17,746 nucleotides of DNA from DATEAV01 sp964575425 (GTDB taxonomy: Bacteria; Chloroflexota; Anaerolineae; Anaerolineales; E44-bin32), in NCBI GenBank assembly GCA_964575425.1, contig CAZNRD010000051.1:1-17746 (forward strand), given 5' to 3'. The notes below the pieces were generated by a model. The model made no database searches. It saw nothing but the letters and a program-made list of their open reading frames with translations, and was not told the origin of the DNA. The stretch's first letter is position 1; every line of letters begins with the position of its first letter. This document shows positions 1 to 7,165 of the stretch, piece after piece. The translations under genes and the position numbers were made by a program.

Positions 1-72
1 CCGATGCCCCGTTCTCGCTACCGCCGTTGTCTCACATGTGTATGAACTTGCTCACCTCGCGCGGCTGAACAA

Positions 73-81
73 TGGTAGAAT
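73..81 (+). promoter_or_regulatory. Extended -10 promoter of tRNA-Glu
   Basis: TGGTAGAAT (TG at 73-74, -10 hexamer TAGAAT at 76-81) ends 13 bases before the tRNA. The nearest -35-like TTGCTC (48-53) is 22 bases away, too far for normal spacing, so this reads as an extended -10 type promoter. Confidence 0.5.
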
Positions 82-94
82 GCTGCTCACGCTC

Positions 95-167
95 GCCCCC
101 ATCGTCTAGAGGACCAGGACGCGGCCCTTTCAAGGCCTAAACCGGGGTTCGAATCCCCGTGGGGGCA
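95..167 (+). tRNA. tRNA-Glu (anticodon UUC)
   Basis: A complete cloverleaf is visible. The seven-base acceptor stem 95-101 pairs with 160-166, and A167 is the discriminator base. The D-arm region contains GTCTAGAGGACCAGGAC, which is typical of bacterial tRNA-Glu. The anticodon loop is 127-133 (CTTTCAA) with anticodon TTC at 129-131, and the T-arm carries GGTTCGAATCC. The outermost anticodon-stem pair (C122/T138) is a mismatch; the other four pairs are Watson-Crick. The 3' CCA is not encoded, so it must be added after transcription. The tRNA delivers glutamate to GAA/GAG codons. It appears to be transcribed alone from the extended -10 just upstream. Confidence 0.96.
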
Positions 168-273
168 CTCTTTCTCACACCTTCGCTCCGACTGTTTACA
201 TAAAGCGAATGCGTCGGCGCTCGAACCCGAATGTGGGCCGAAGGTCCGGTTCCCCTGCACCGCGCCCAAGCCT

Positions 274-303
274 TAGAATGAGCATGCTGTGACCGCGGGT
301 CAC
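274..303 (+). promoter_or_regulatory. Putative -10 and palindromic operator before the receiver gene
   Basis: TAGAAT at 274-279 is a plausible -10 with no clear -35. Directly behind it are the palindrome AGCATGCT (281-288) and the perfect inverted repeat GTGACC-GCG-GGTCAC (289-303). These cover the expected transcription start, which is where a repressor operator would lie. No other feature is seen between the tRNA and the receiver gene. The regulator is unknown and the role is inferred. Confidence 0.35.
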
Positions 304-344
304 CTCCCGCCGGCTCATTCCGTCTCGGAGTCTGTCGACCGCGC

Positions 345-722
345 ATGCCCCCTACGATTCTGCTCGTCGACGACGAACCCGACTTCTGCTCCGCACTGCA
401 CGACATCCTCGAGGCGGCCGGCTACGAAGTGCATCAGGCCGCCACCGCCGGCGAAGCACTCGCCCTTCTCGACCGTCTGCAGCCCGATCTCATCCTCAGC
501 GATGTGATGATGCCCGGCATGGATGGCTATGCCTTCCTGCGCCGCGTCCGCGCCAGGCCGCAGGCCAGCCAGATCAAGGCGGTCGCTGTGAGCGCAAAAG
601 GAATGCCGGAGGACATCGAGGCGGCGCGCAGCGCCGGTGCCGATGGCTACCTGGTCAAGCCCTTCTCGGCGCGCGAGCTGCGCGAGACCGTCGCGACCTT
701 CCTCAAGCCGCAGCCTTCGTGA
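345..722 (+). CDS. CheY-like single-domain response regulator
   Basis: This 125-residue protein consists only of a receiver (REC) domain. The acidic pair is D9/D10, the phospho-acceptor is D53 in a SDVMMPGMDGY context, the switch Ser is S83, and the conserved Lys is K105 in LVKPF. All active residues are present, so it should accept phosphate from a histidine kinase and signal by protein-protein contact, since no output domain follows. The start ATG sits a few residues before the first beta strand, as expected. A GGAG lies rather far upstream, so the ribosome binding site is weak. Its kinase partner is not evident: the kinase in this window is on the opposite strand beside its own receiver. 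A strong hairpin follows the stop codon. Confidence 0.93.
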   Translation: MPPTILLVDDEPDFCSALHDILEAAGYEVHQAATAGEALALLDRLQPDLILSDVMMPGMDGYAFLRRVRARPQASQIKAVAVSAKGMPEDIEAARSAGADGYLVKPFSARELRETVATFLKPQPS

Positions 723-750
723 GGTGCCTGCTCATCCGACAAGAACAAGA

Positions 751-780
751 AGAGGCGCCGGAGGTCTCTCCGGCGCCTCT
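751..780. terminator. Bidirectional hairpin terminator between convergent genes
   Basis: A perfect 12-bp stem (751-762 with 769-780) closes a six-base loop. It lies between the plus-strand receiver gene and the minus-strand small gene. On the minus strand it is followed by a T-rich tail (TCTTGTTCTTGTC), so it looks like an intrinsic terminator for the small gene. On the plus strand there is no T run, so termination there would rest on the hairpin alone. Confidence 0.7.
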
Positions 781-802
781 CGGCTCCGCGCCTCGCGGCT
801 CG

Positions 803-970
803 TCACCTCGGAGGAAGTTCGGCCCACGGATTCAACTTCTGGATCTTCGCCATCAGGCGCTTGCGCGTCTTGGCATCGGTGGTCTGCGCCAGCCGGTGTC
901 TCAGCTCATGCAGTTTGCGCCGTCTCCTCTGACGACGGCGTCGCTCGCGGTCTCGTTCGGTCAGCGGCAT
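803..970 (-). CDS. Small highly basic protein, possibly DUF6800-like
   Basis: This 55-residue protein begins MPLTERDRERRRRQ and is dominated by Arg, Lys, Gln and Leu. It has a run of arginines near the N-terminus, then a likely helix hairpin, and ends in an NPWAELPP tail. The ATG at 970 is chosen over a longer reading because GGAGGT lies five bases before it, and a promoter (TTGTCG, 17-base spacer, TAAGAT) lies just upstream. A hairpin with a T-rich tail follows the stop. These signals argue for a real gene despite the low complexity. The pattern recalls the small DUF6800 family of unknown function, but that match is from memory. The charge suggests nucleic-acid or ribosome contact, which is inference. 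Confidence 0.6.
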   Translation of the reverse strand: MPLTERDRERRRRQRRRRKLHELRHRLAQTTDAKTRKRLMAKIQKLNPWAELPPR

Positions 971-989
971 TCCCCACCTCCAACCACGT

Positions 990-1018
990 ATCTTACGACG
1001 AAGCGCCTCGGGCGACAA
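990..1018 (-). promoter_or_regulatory. Promoter of the small basic gene
   Basis: On the minus strand, -35 TTGTCG (1018-1013) is separated by exactly 17 bases from -10 TAAGAT (995-990). The predicted transcription start falls about a dozen bases before the ATG at 970, leaving room for the GGAGGT ribosome binding site. Confidence 0.5.
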
Positions 1019-1064
1019 GACTCCCCGTTCCTCGCCGCCTGCCTTATCAGCCCATCGTCACCGC

Positions 1065-1103
1065 GGAAATTGAAAGGCGGCCCTTGCCTCATCAGGGCCG
1101 CCT
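1065..1103 (-). terminator. Rho-independent terminator of the kinase/receiver genes
   Basis: A perfect 10-bp stem (1094-1103 with 1075-1084) closes a nine-base loop. On the minus strand it is followed by TTCAATTT. It lies 20 bases beyond the stop of the minus-strand receiver gene. Confidence 0.75.
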
Positions 1104-1123
1104 AACTCCTTCGCTTTGCTCCC

Positions 1124-1498
1124 TCAGGGCCTTTGCGCCAGGTCCACGATCTGGCGGATCAGTTCCTCGGAGTCGATCTCCTTGAGCAGGTAGCCCGAAG
1201 CCCCGGCCCTCCTGGCTGCTTCGTGCTCCCACTCAGAGACGTAGGAGGTCAAGACCACAGCCCGCGGCGCGTGCTCCAGCGACGTCACCTGGCGGATGAT
1301 CTCCAGCCCCATCCCGTCGCTGCGCTTGACCTCGACCAGGACCACGTCTGGCCGCGCTTCGCTCACCCTCGAGAGGACCTCGGCGGCGTCGCCGGTGTGG
1401 CCGATCACCTCGATGCCCGGGGCTTGGCTCAGCCGGTCGACAAGCGCCAGGCGCACGGCCGGCCGTTCGTCCACAATGTAGATGCGCGCCGCAGACAC
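1124..1498 (-). CDS. Degenerate NarL-type receiver with Glu at the phospho-acceptor site
   Basis: This 124-residue protein is a REC domain without the helix-turn-helix that NarL-type regulators normally carry. The acidic pair is D10/E11, the switch Thr is T84 and the conserved Lys is K106. The residue at the phospho-acceptor position is E56 (VVLVEVKRSDGMG) rather than Asp, and the usual MPxMDG turn is changed. The protein therefore probably cannot be phosphorylated normally and may behave as permanently active or as a docking partner. The start is GTG, preceded by GGGGGAGG at short spacing. It lies 138 bases downstream of the kinase gene on the same strand, has a possible promoter of its own, and is followed by an intrinsic terminator. 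Confidence 0.88.
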   Translation of the reverse strand: MSAARIYIVDERPAVRLALVDRLSQAPGIEVIGHTGDAAEVLSRVSEARPDVVLVEVKRSDGMGLEIIRQVTSLEHAPRAVVLTSYVSEWEHEAARRAGASGYLLKEIDSEELIRQIVDLAQRP

Positions 1499-1522
1499 AG
1501 CCTCCCCCGGGAACTTGACCCC

Positions 1523-1528
1523 AGTATA
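1523..1528 (-). promoter_or_regulatory. Possible -10 box of the degenerate receiver gene
   Basis: TATACT on the minus strand (1528-1523) lies 24 bases before the GTG start. No convincing -35 is seen. The rest of the 138-base kinase-receiver gap holds nothing I recognise. Confidence 0.35.
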
Positions 1529-1636
1529 GAGGGCCCCCTCCAGGGACCTATAGTGACCTCCATCCTATTGTGTGGGGCAACATATCACGCGGGCAGCCCT
1601 CCCCTGCGTGCGCCTAGCGTGCAGGTGAGCCTGTGA

Positions 1637-3403
1637 TCAATTCGTGCTCTGGGAGATCGCCAGCACATCGCCCGGCTCGCCCACAGCCCGCCGCCTTGCC
1701 CTCGGCGGGAGCCGGACTGTCACCGTCGTCCCCGCGCCGGGGCTTGAGGCGATGTCCACCTCGCCTCCCACTTGGCGGGCGCGCAAGTCCATGTTGGACA
1801 GCCCATGGCCAAGCGCCTGCGGCCGAGCGCGAGGATCAAAGCCGCGACCGTCATCAGACACCTCGAGCACCACCCGCCCATCCACACGCTTGAGACTCAC
1901 ACGCACGCGCTTGGCGCGTGCGTGCTTGCCTGCGTTCGCCAGAGCCTCCTGGGCGATGTGTAGCAGGGCAGCGGCAGTCTCATGATCCGAATCCGACAGC
2001 GCCTCATCTTCGATTTCCAGGTCGGCCTCCGCCAGCGTGTTGGCCTTGAACTCGCGCAGCAGCACCTTCAGGCCGTCCGCCAGGCTGGCAGCCTGGAAGC
2101 GCGCCGGCTGCAGGTCCAGGATGTAGGCCCGGATGTCCCGGATCACCTGGTTCAGACCGTCGACGGCCTCCGCCAGGCGCTTCTTCACCCCCTCGCGGTC
2201 CTCGTCCACGAGCATGCGCGCGTACTCCAGCATCAATCCAACCGCATAGATCGATTGGATGATGCCGTCGTGCAAGTCCATGCCAATGCGGTCTCGCTCC
2301 TCCAAGACTGCAAGGCGTCGGGCCTGCCTATAGAGCCGCGCGTTCTCCACCGCGATGCCCACGCCGGCTCCAACGGCTTCCAGCAGGCCGGCCTCGCTGG
2401 GCGTGATCTGCCGTTCCGTCTGAAAGGCCAAGTCCAGCACCCCCACCACCTGCCCTCGGGCCGTCAGCGGCACCGCCACGAGGGACTTGAATCCGGCCTC
2501 GATCACCGCGCGGCTCAGGAAGCGAGGTTCTGAGGCCAGGTCACTGACCCACATCGGCTTGCCCGACCTGGCCACGGTCCCGATGATGCCCTCCCCCACG
2601 CGAAAGCGATTCACTTCCCAGAACGCTTCGGGGTCGGGGCCGTGATGGATGGCCAGCCGCAGCGTGTTCTCCACCTCATCCCGCAGGAAGATCTCGCCGG
2701 CACCCGCCTCGAACAGGTCGATCACCCGCTGCAGCATGTCCTGCTGCAGGGTCTCCAAATCCATTGCTGAACCGACGGCGGTTGCCAGGGAGTTGATCAG
2801 CGACAGCTCCTCGTTCCGCTGTGTCAGCTCCTCCCGGCTGGAAACGACCTGGCGGTAGAGGCGTGCGTTTTCGATGGCGGCAGCCGCGTGGGCAGCCAGC
2901 ATCTCCACCAGCTGCTGGTCTTCCTCGGTGAACTCGGCAGCGTCTTGCTTGTCGGTCAGGTATATCTGTCCGATGGGTCGGCCATACGCCGCAATGGGCA
3001 CACCCAGGAAGGAATGCATGCGCGGATGCCCGCGCGGGAAGCCGGCCGCCTCGGGATGACTGCTGATCTCCGCCACACGAAGGCTCTGCCCCGTGCGGAG
3101 CATCATCCCGATCAGCCCCTTGCCCTGTGGTTTGTGAGGGATGCGCCGGGCCTCGTCCTCGCTCAAACCGACGGTGATAAAGGCCTCCAGCCCCCCCTTT
3201 CCGTCGGGAATGCCCAGCGCGGCGTAGCGCGCATTGACAAGGTCTTTGGCGGCCTGCGTGATGCGCTGCAGCACGCCCTCGAGCGAAAGGTCACTGTACA
3301 GGCTGAGGGTGGCGCGATGCAGCGCCCGCATGCGCAGTCTGGTCGTCGCTTCGAAGTCCCTGGATGCACCCTTGCCTTGCTTCGACTTCGATCCCCGCGT
3401 CAC
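1637..3403 (-). CDS. Soluble GAF-GAF-HisKA_3 sensor histidine kinase
   Basis: This 588-residue kinase has no membrane segment, so it senses a cytoplasmic signal. A basic start (1-20) leads to GAF domain 1 (about 38-182) and GAF domain 2 (about 205-355), each ending in the IENARLYRQ-type helix. The HisKA_3 dimerisation domain follows with phospho-acceptor H378 in ERDRIGMDLHDG. The HATPase_c domain has its N-box near 487-495 (EALANAGKHA), G1 DDGRGF at 517-522 and G2 GHGLSNM at 532-538. This is the NarX/LiaS/DesK class, which normally pairs with NarL-type regulators, so the receiver gene downstream is the natural partner even though its acceptor Asp is missing. The GTG start is preceded by GAGGAG at seven bases and by a good promoter. 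The GAF ligand cannot be read from sequence. Confidence 0.95.
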   Translation of the reverse strand: MTRGSKSKQGKGASRDFEATTRLRMRALHRATLSLYSDLSLEGVLQRITQAAKDLVNARYAALGIPDGKGGLEAFITVGLSEDEARRIPHKPQGKGLIGMMLRTGQSLRVAEISSHPEAAGFPRGHPRMHSFLGVPIAAYGRPIGQIYLTDKQDAAEFTEEDQQLVEMLAAHAAAAIENARLYRQVVSSREELTQRNEELSLINSLATAVGSAMDLETLQQDMLQRVIDLFEAGAGEIFLRDEVENTLRLAIHHGPDPEAFWEVNRFRVGEGIIGTVARSGKPMWVSDLASEPRFLSRAVIEAGFKSLVAVPLTARGQVVGVLDLAFQTERQITPSEAGLLEAVGAGVGIAVENARLYRQARRLAVLEERDRIGMDLHDGIIQSIYAVGLMLEYARMLVDEDREGVKKRLAEAVDGLNQVIRDIRAYILDLQPARFQAASLADGLKVLLREFKANTLAEADLEIEDEALSDSDHETAAALLHIAQEALANAGKHARAKRVRVSLKRVDGRVVLEVSDDGRGFDPRARPQALGHGLSNMDLRARQVGGEVDIASSPGAGTTVTVRLPPRARRRAVGEPGDVLAISQSTN

Positions 3404-3424
3404 CGCACCGCTCCTCGGTCCGCT

Positions 3425-3453
3425 ATTTTACCCCAAGCCCGCAGAGACTCCAA
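3425..3453 (-). promoter_or_regulatory. Promoter of the sensor kinase gene
   Basis: On the minus strand, -35 TTGGAG (3453-3448) is followed by a 17-base spacer and -10 TAAAAT (3430-3425). The start GTG lies about 20 bases further on, behind a GAGGAG ribosome binding site. Confidence 0.5.
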
Positions 3454-3470
3454 AGGACCGCACACCGATT

Positions 3471-3544
3471 CCTGATAGTTTTTGCCAGCCTCGGCTTGTT
3501 TAATAAGTAGAGCCATGGGCGGGCCCGGCACGAGCGGCCCGCCC
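3471..3544 (+). promoter_or_regulatory. Leader of the mevalonate cluster with motif copy and hairpin
   Basis: This is the AT-richest stretch between the kinase and the reductase gene. It contains CCTGATAG (3471-3478), a -10-like TTTAAT (3499-3504) without a clear -35, and then a perfect 9-bp hairpin (3517-3525 with 3536-3544, ten-base loop) that would be in the mRNA leader of the HMG-CoA reductase gene. CCTGATAG recurs exactly before the DUF35 gene. The hairpin has no T tail, so it is more likely a leader structure than a terminator. Confidence 0.35.
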
Positions 3545-3570
3545 GGCATTGCCTTGCTGGAGCACTCGGG

Positions 3571-4902
3571 ATGAAAACCCCTGCCTCCTCCCGGCTTCCC
3601 GGTTTCTACGACCTGCCGCTGGCCGAGCGCCTGTCTGCCCTCGCGCACATTGGCACTCTCGACGACGCCGCCCTCCGCGCATTCGACGGGCAGCACGGCC
3701 TCACGCCGGAGCTGGCCGACCGCATGATCGAGAACGCGGTCGGCGTGTTCGGCCTGCCCCTTGGCATCGCAGCCAACTTTGTCGTCAATGGCCGCGAGGT
3801 GCTCGTCCCCATGGCCATCGAGGAGCCGTCCGTCGTCGCCGGCGCCTCCTTCATGGCCAGGCTGGCGCGCCGGGGCGGAGGATTCAGGGCCCAGGCCGAC
3901 GAACCTCACATGATCGGCCAGATTCAGCTGCTTGATCTGCAGGACCTCGAGGATGCACAGCGGCGTCTGCTCGCCAACAAGACGGCCCTGCTCGCCGAAG
4001 CCAACCTCGCTGACCCGGTCCTCACGCGGCTGGGCGGCGGGGCGCGCGACCTCGAGGTGCGCCTCTTCCCCGACACCCCCAGCGGCCCCATGCTCGTGCT
4101 TCATCTGATCTACGACACCCGCGATGCAATGGGGGCCAACGCCGTCAACACCGCCGTGGAACGCCTGGCGCCGCAGGTGGAGGCCCTCACCGGTGGCCGT
4201 GTCCACCTGCGCATCCTGTCGAACTTGGCAGACCGACGGCTGGCCCGAGCCCGCTGCCGCATCCCGGTCGAGGCCCTCGCCTTCGAGGGCTACTCGGGCA
4301 AGCGCGTGCGAGACGGCGTCGTCGAAGCGTGGTCCTTAGCTGCCGTCGACCCTCACCGCGCTGCCACGCACAACAAGGGCATCCTCAACGGCGTCGACGC
4401 CGTGGTCATCGCCACAGGCAACGACTGGCGCGCCGTGGAGGCCGGGGCCCACGCCTACGCCGCGCGCAGCGGCCACTACACCTCGCTGAGCCGCTGGTCC
4501 GTCGGCACCGACGGAGCGTTGGAGGGATTCCTCGAGATGCCGCTGGCCGTCGGCACGGTCGGAGGCGCCACGCGCGTTCATCCTGTTGCCAAAGCCTGTC
4601 TTACGCTGCTCGGCGTCGAGAACGCTCGCGCGTTGGCGGAGATCATCGTCTCCGTCGGCCTGGCGCAGAATCTGGCCGCACTGCGCGCCCTGGCGACGGA
4701 AGGCATCCAGCGCGGTCACATGGGCCTGCATGCCAGGCAGGTGGCGATCGCCGCTGGCGCCACCGGCCCGCTCATCGAGAAGATTGCCCGCAAGATGACT
4801 GCCGAAGGCAGCGTTCGAATTGACCGCGCGCAGGAACTTGTGCAGGAGTGGCGTTCTGCCGGGCGCGACGCGGAGAACGCATCGCCGGAGACCTCCGGCT
4901 GA
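3571..4902 (+). CDS. mvaA: Hydroxymethylglutaryl-CoA reductase, class II
   Basis: Class II (bacterial/archaeal degradative-type) HMG-CoA reductase catalyses the NAD(P)(H)-dependent interconversion of HMG-CoA and mevalonate. The 443-residue protein shows the family landmarks: EEPSVVAG at 84-91 with catalytic E85, HNKGILNG with K269, ATGNDWRA with D285, and RGHMGLH with H383. These correspond at a constant offset to E83, K267, D283 and H381 of the Pseudomonas mevalonii enzyme. There are no membrane helices. Class II enzymes can run in either direction. The HMG-CoA synthase and thiolases directly downstream argue for mevalonate synthesis here. ATG follows GGAG at eight bases, and the next gene starts 11 bases after the stop. 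Confidence 0.96.
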   Translation: MKTPASSRLPGFYDLPLAERLSALAHIGTLDDAALRAFDGQHGLTPELADRMIENAVGVFGLPLGIAANFVVNGREVLVPMAIEEPSVVAGASFMARLARRGGGFRAQADEPHMIGQIQLLDLQDLEDAQRRLLANKTALLAEANLADPVLTRLGGGARDLEVRLFPDTPSGPMLVLHLIYDTRDAMGANAVNTAVERLAPQVEALTGGRVHLRILSNLADRRLARARCRIPVEALAFEGYSGKRVRDGVVEAWSLAAVDPHRAATHNKGILNGVDAVVIATGNDWRAVEAGAHAYAARSGHYTSLSRWSVGTDGALEGFLEMPLAVGTVGGATRVHPVAKACLTLLGVENARALAEIIVSVGLAQNLAALRALATEGIQRGHMGLHARQVAIAAGATGPLIEKIARKMTAEGSVRIDRAQELVQEWRSAGRDAENASPETSG

Positions 4903-4913
4903 GGAGAGGAAGG

Positions 4914-5987
4914 ATGTCAGAGCACACTTCCCCGCGCCTGCTCAAACCGGCCCACGCTGTGGGCATCGTCGGCTACGGCGCCTATGTCCCGCGCTACCGT
5001 CTGCCAGCGCGCGAAGTGGCCCGCATCTGGGGCTCCGAAGAGGGCGGCCTGCCGATCCGCGAGAAGGCCGTTGCCGGCCTCGATGAAGACGTGGTCACGA
5101 TGTCCATCGAGGCCGCCCGCAACGCCCTGGCGCGGGCGCGCATCGACCCCCAGGAAATCCGCGCCGTCTGGGTCGGATCGGAGTCGCACCCGTACGCCGT
5201 CAAGCCCACCTCGACCATCGTGGCCGAGGCCATCGGCGCCGTCCCGCACACGCAGGCCGCCGACTGGGAGTTCGCCTGCAAAGCCGGCACCGAGGCCATC
5301 CAGGCCGCCATCGGCCTCGTCGGCTCGGGCATGGCCCGCTACGCCCTCGCCATCGGCATGGACACGGCACAGGGACGCCCCGGCGACGCGTTGGAATACA
5401 CCGCCGGGGCCGGCGGCGCCGCCTACCTCCTCGGTCCAGCCGAGGAAGCGCTCGCTGTCATCGAAGGCTCCTACTCCTTCATCAGCGACACGCCGGACTT
5501 CTTCCGCCGCGCCAATGAGAAGTATCCTGAGCACGGTCACCGTTTCACCGGCGAACCGGCCTACTTCAAACACATCACCGCGGCAGCCGAGGCGCTGATG
5601 GAGGCCACCGGCACCCGCCCCGCCGACTACACCCACGCCGTCTTCCATCAGCCGAACACGAAGTTCCCCCAGCGCGTCGGCAAGATGCTCGGCTTCACTC
5701 CGGGTCAGATCGAGACCGGCCTCCTTGCCCCTGTCATCGGCAATACTTACGCCGGCTCGGCGCTTGTGGGTCTGACAGCCATCCTCGACGCGGCCTTGCC
5801 CGGACAACTGGTGCTCGTGGCCTCGTTCGGCTCTGGCGCCGGCTCTGACGCGTTCTGCCTGCGCACGACGGAGGCGCTGACGATGCGGCAGGCCCTCGCC
5901 CCTCGCACCCGCGACTACATCAACCGCCGCACAGAAATTGACTACGCCACTTACGCCCGCTTTCGCGGCAAGTTGACGATGAAGTGA
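4914..5987 (+). CDS. Archaeal-type hydroxymethylglutaryl-CoA synthase
   Basis: This enzyme condenses acetyl-CoA with acetoacetyl-CoA to HMG-CoA. The 357-residue protein has a thiolase fold. The catalytic triad is E58 (LDEDVVTMS), C122 (EFACKAGTEA) and H245 (VFHQPNTKFP). Length and motifs fit the archaeal UPF0219/TIGR00748 type rather than the MvaS of Gram-positive cocci or the eukaryotic enzyme. In archaea this type works in a complex with a thiolase and a DUF35 protein, both encoded just downstream. A longer reading frame exists upstream, but ATG 4914 is chosen because GAGGAGAGGAAGG lies directly before it and the reductase gene ends just upstream. The stop overlaps the next start (GTGA), indicating translational coupling. 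Confidence 0.94.
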   Translation: MSEHTSPRLLKPAHAVGIVGYGAYVPRYRLPAREVARIWGSEEGGLPIREKAVAGLDEDVVTMSIEAARNALARARIDPQEIRAVWVGSESHPYAVKPTSTIVAEAIGAVPHTQAADWEFACKAGTEAIQAAIGLVGSGMARYALAIGMDTAQGRPGDALEYTAGAGGAAYLLGPAEEALAVIEGSYSFISDTPDFFRRANEKYPEHGHRFTGEPAYFKHITAAAEALMEATGTRPADYTHAVFHQPNTKFPQRVGKMLGFTPGQIETGLLAPVIGNTYAGSALVGLTAILDAALPGQLVLVASFGSGAGSDAFCLRTTEALTMRQALAPRTRDYINRRTEIDYATYARFRGKLTMK

Positions 5988-7165
5988 GCCCGGCATCGGC
6001 GCCTCTCCCCCCGATCTACCTCGCCAGCATCGGCCTGACGCCGGTCGCCGAGCACTGGGACCGATCGGTGCGCGATCTCGCGCTCGAGGCTATCATCCTG
6101 GCCCTGCGCGATGCCGACGGCCTTCGCCCCCAGGCGCTCTACGTCGGCAACATGCTCTCTCCCGCCCTCTCGGGCCAGACACACCTCGGCGCTCTGCTCG
6201 CCGATTACGCCGGGCTGCGGGGGATCGAGGCAGTCTCTTTCGAGGCGGCCGGCGCCTCCGGCGGCATCGCCTTGAGGCAGGCATGCCTGGCCCTGGCAGC
6301 CGGCGCCATCGACGCCGCCCTCGTCGTCGGCGTCGAGAAAGCCACCGACCGCATCGGATCCCCTGTCACATCCGCCCTGGCCGGCGCCGCCGACGCCGAT
6401 TTCGAAGTCGTCCAGGGCATGACCCCGGCCGCGCAAGCCGGCCTGCTGATGCGCCGCTATCTGCACGAGCACAGCGTTCCCCAAGACGGACTGGCAGGCT
6501 TCAGCCTGGTCGCCCACGAAAACGCCGCTTCTGTCGCGCACGCCATCTATCGCCGCCCTATCACTCTCGAGGACTACAGGCACGCGCCAAAGGTGAGCGA
6601 CCCCGTGAATCTGTACGACGCCGCTCCCGTTGCAGACGGCGCCGCGGCCCTCCTCCTCACCCGCCATCGGAACACCGCACCCGACCGCCCTCGTGTGCGC
6701 GTGGTGGCCTCTGCCGCCTCCGTCACCGCGCTGGCACTCCACGACCAGCATGACCCGCTGGCGCTGACCGCCGCAGCCGATTCAACCCGACTGGCCTGCG
6801 AACAGGCCAGCCTCGGCTCATGCGACATTGATCTCTTTGAGGCCCACGATCTCTTTACCATCTACGCCGCGCTGGCGCTCGAGGCGGCGGGATTCGCCGA
6901 GCGCGGCCAGGGCTGGCGGCTGGCGGAAGAGGGGCAGATCCGCAGGGACGGCCGCATCCCCATCAGCACCATGGGCGGGTCAAAGGCCCGCGGCGACACA
7001 GGCGGCGCCACCGGCGTCTACCAGGCGGCCGAGGTCGCCCTCCAGCTTCAGGGCCGGGCTGGCAAGGCCCAGGTGCCAGGGGCCCGCATTGGGCTGGCGC
7101 AGTGCCTGGGCGGTGCAGGAGCCACTGCCGTCAGCCACATCCTGCTACGGGAAGATGGGCCCTGA
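5984..7165 (+). CDS. Thiolase-fold protein lacking the catalytic Cys and GHP His
   Basis: This 393-residue protein clearly belongs to the archaeal/SCP2-type thiolase family and is paralogous to the thiolase at 7723. The nucleophile position is glycine: FEAAGASGG with G90, codon GGC at 6251-6253, where the paralogue has Cys. The GHP-motif His is Asp: RGDTGGATG with D338, codon GAC at 6995-6997. H288 in EAHD is kept, as is a late Cys, C374 (AQCLGGAG). Ordinary thiolysis or Claisen condensation through a Cys acyl-enzyme is therefore unlikely. It may be a structural subunit of a heteromeric thiolase, or a cysteine-free aldolase like Ltp2, which also works with a DUF35 partner. The GTG start overlaps the HMG-CoA synthase stop. 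The frame is intact, so it is not decaying. Confidence 0.9.
   Translation: MSPASAPLPPIYLASIGLTPVAEHWDRSVRDLALEAIILALRDADGLRPQALYVGNMLSPALSGQTHLGALLADYAGLRGIEAVSFEAAGASGGIALRQACLALAAGAIDAALVVGVEKATDRIGSPVTSALAGAADADFEVVQGMTPAAQAGLLMRRYLHEHSVPQDGLAGFSLVAHENAASVAHAIYRRPITLEDYRHAPKVSDPVNLYDAAPVADGAAALLLTRHRNTAPDRPRVRVVASAASVTALALHDQHDPLALTAAADSTRLACEQASLGSCDIDLFEAHDLFTIYAALALEAAGFAERGQGWRLAEEGQIRRDGRIPISTMGGSKARGDTGGATGVYQAAEVALQLQGRAGKAQVPGARIGLAQCLGGAGATAVSHILLREDGP

Noticed and set aside
3400..4206. Minus-strand open frame opposite the HMG-CoA reductase gene and its leader
   Set aside because: No motif or ribosome binding site. It is a shadow of the reductase gene.
4917..5996. Long minus-strand open frame opposite HMG-CoA synthase
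   Set aside because: The composition is Gly/Ala/Arg-rich without motifs. It is the mirror of a GC-rich coding strand with clear catalytic residues.
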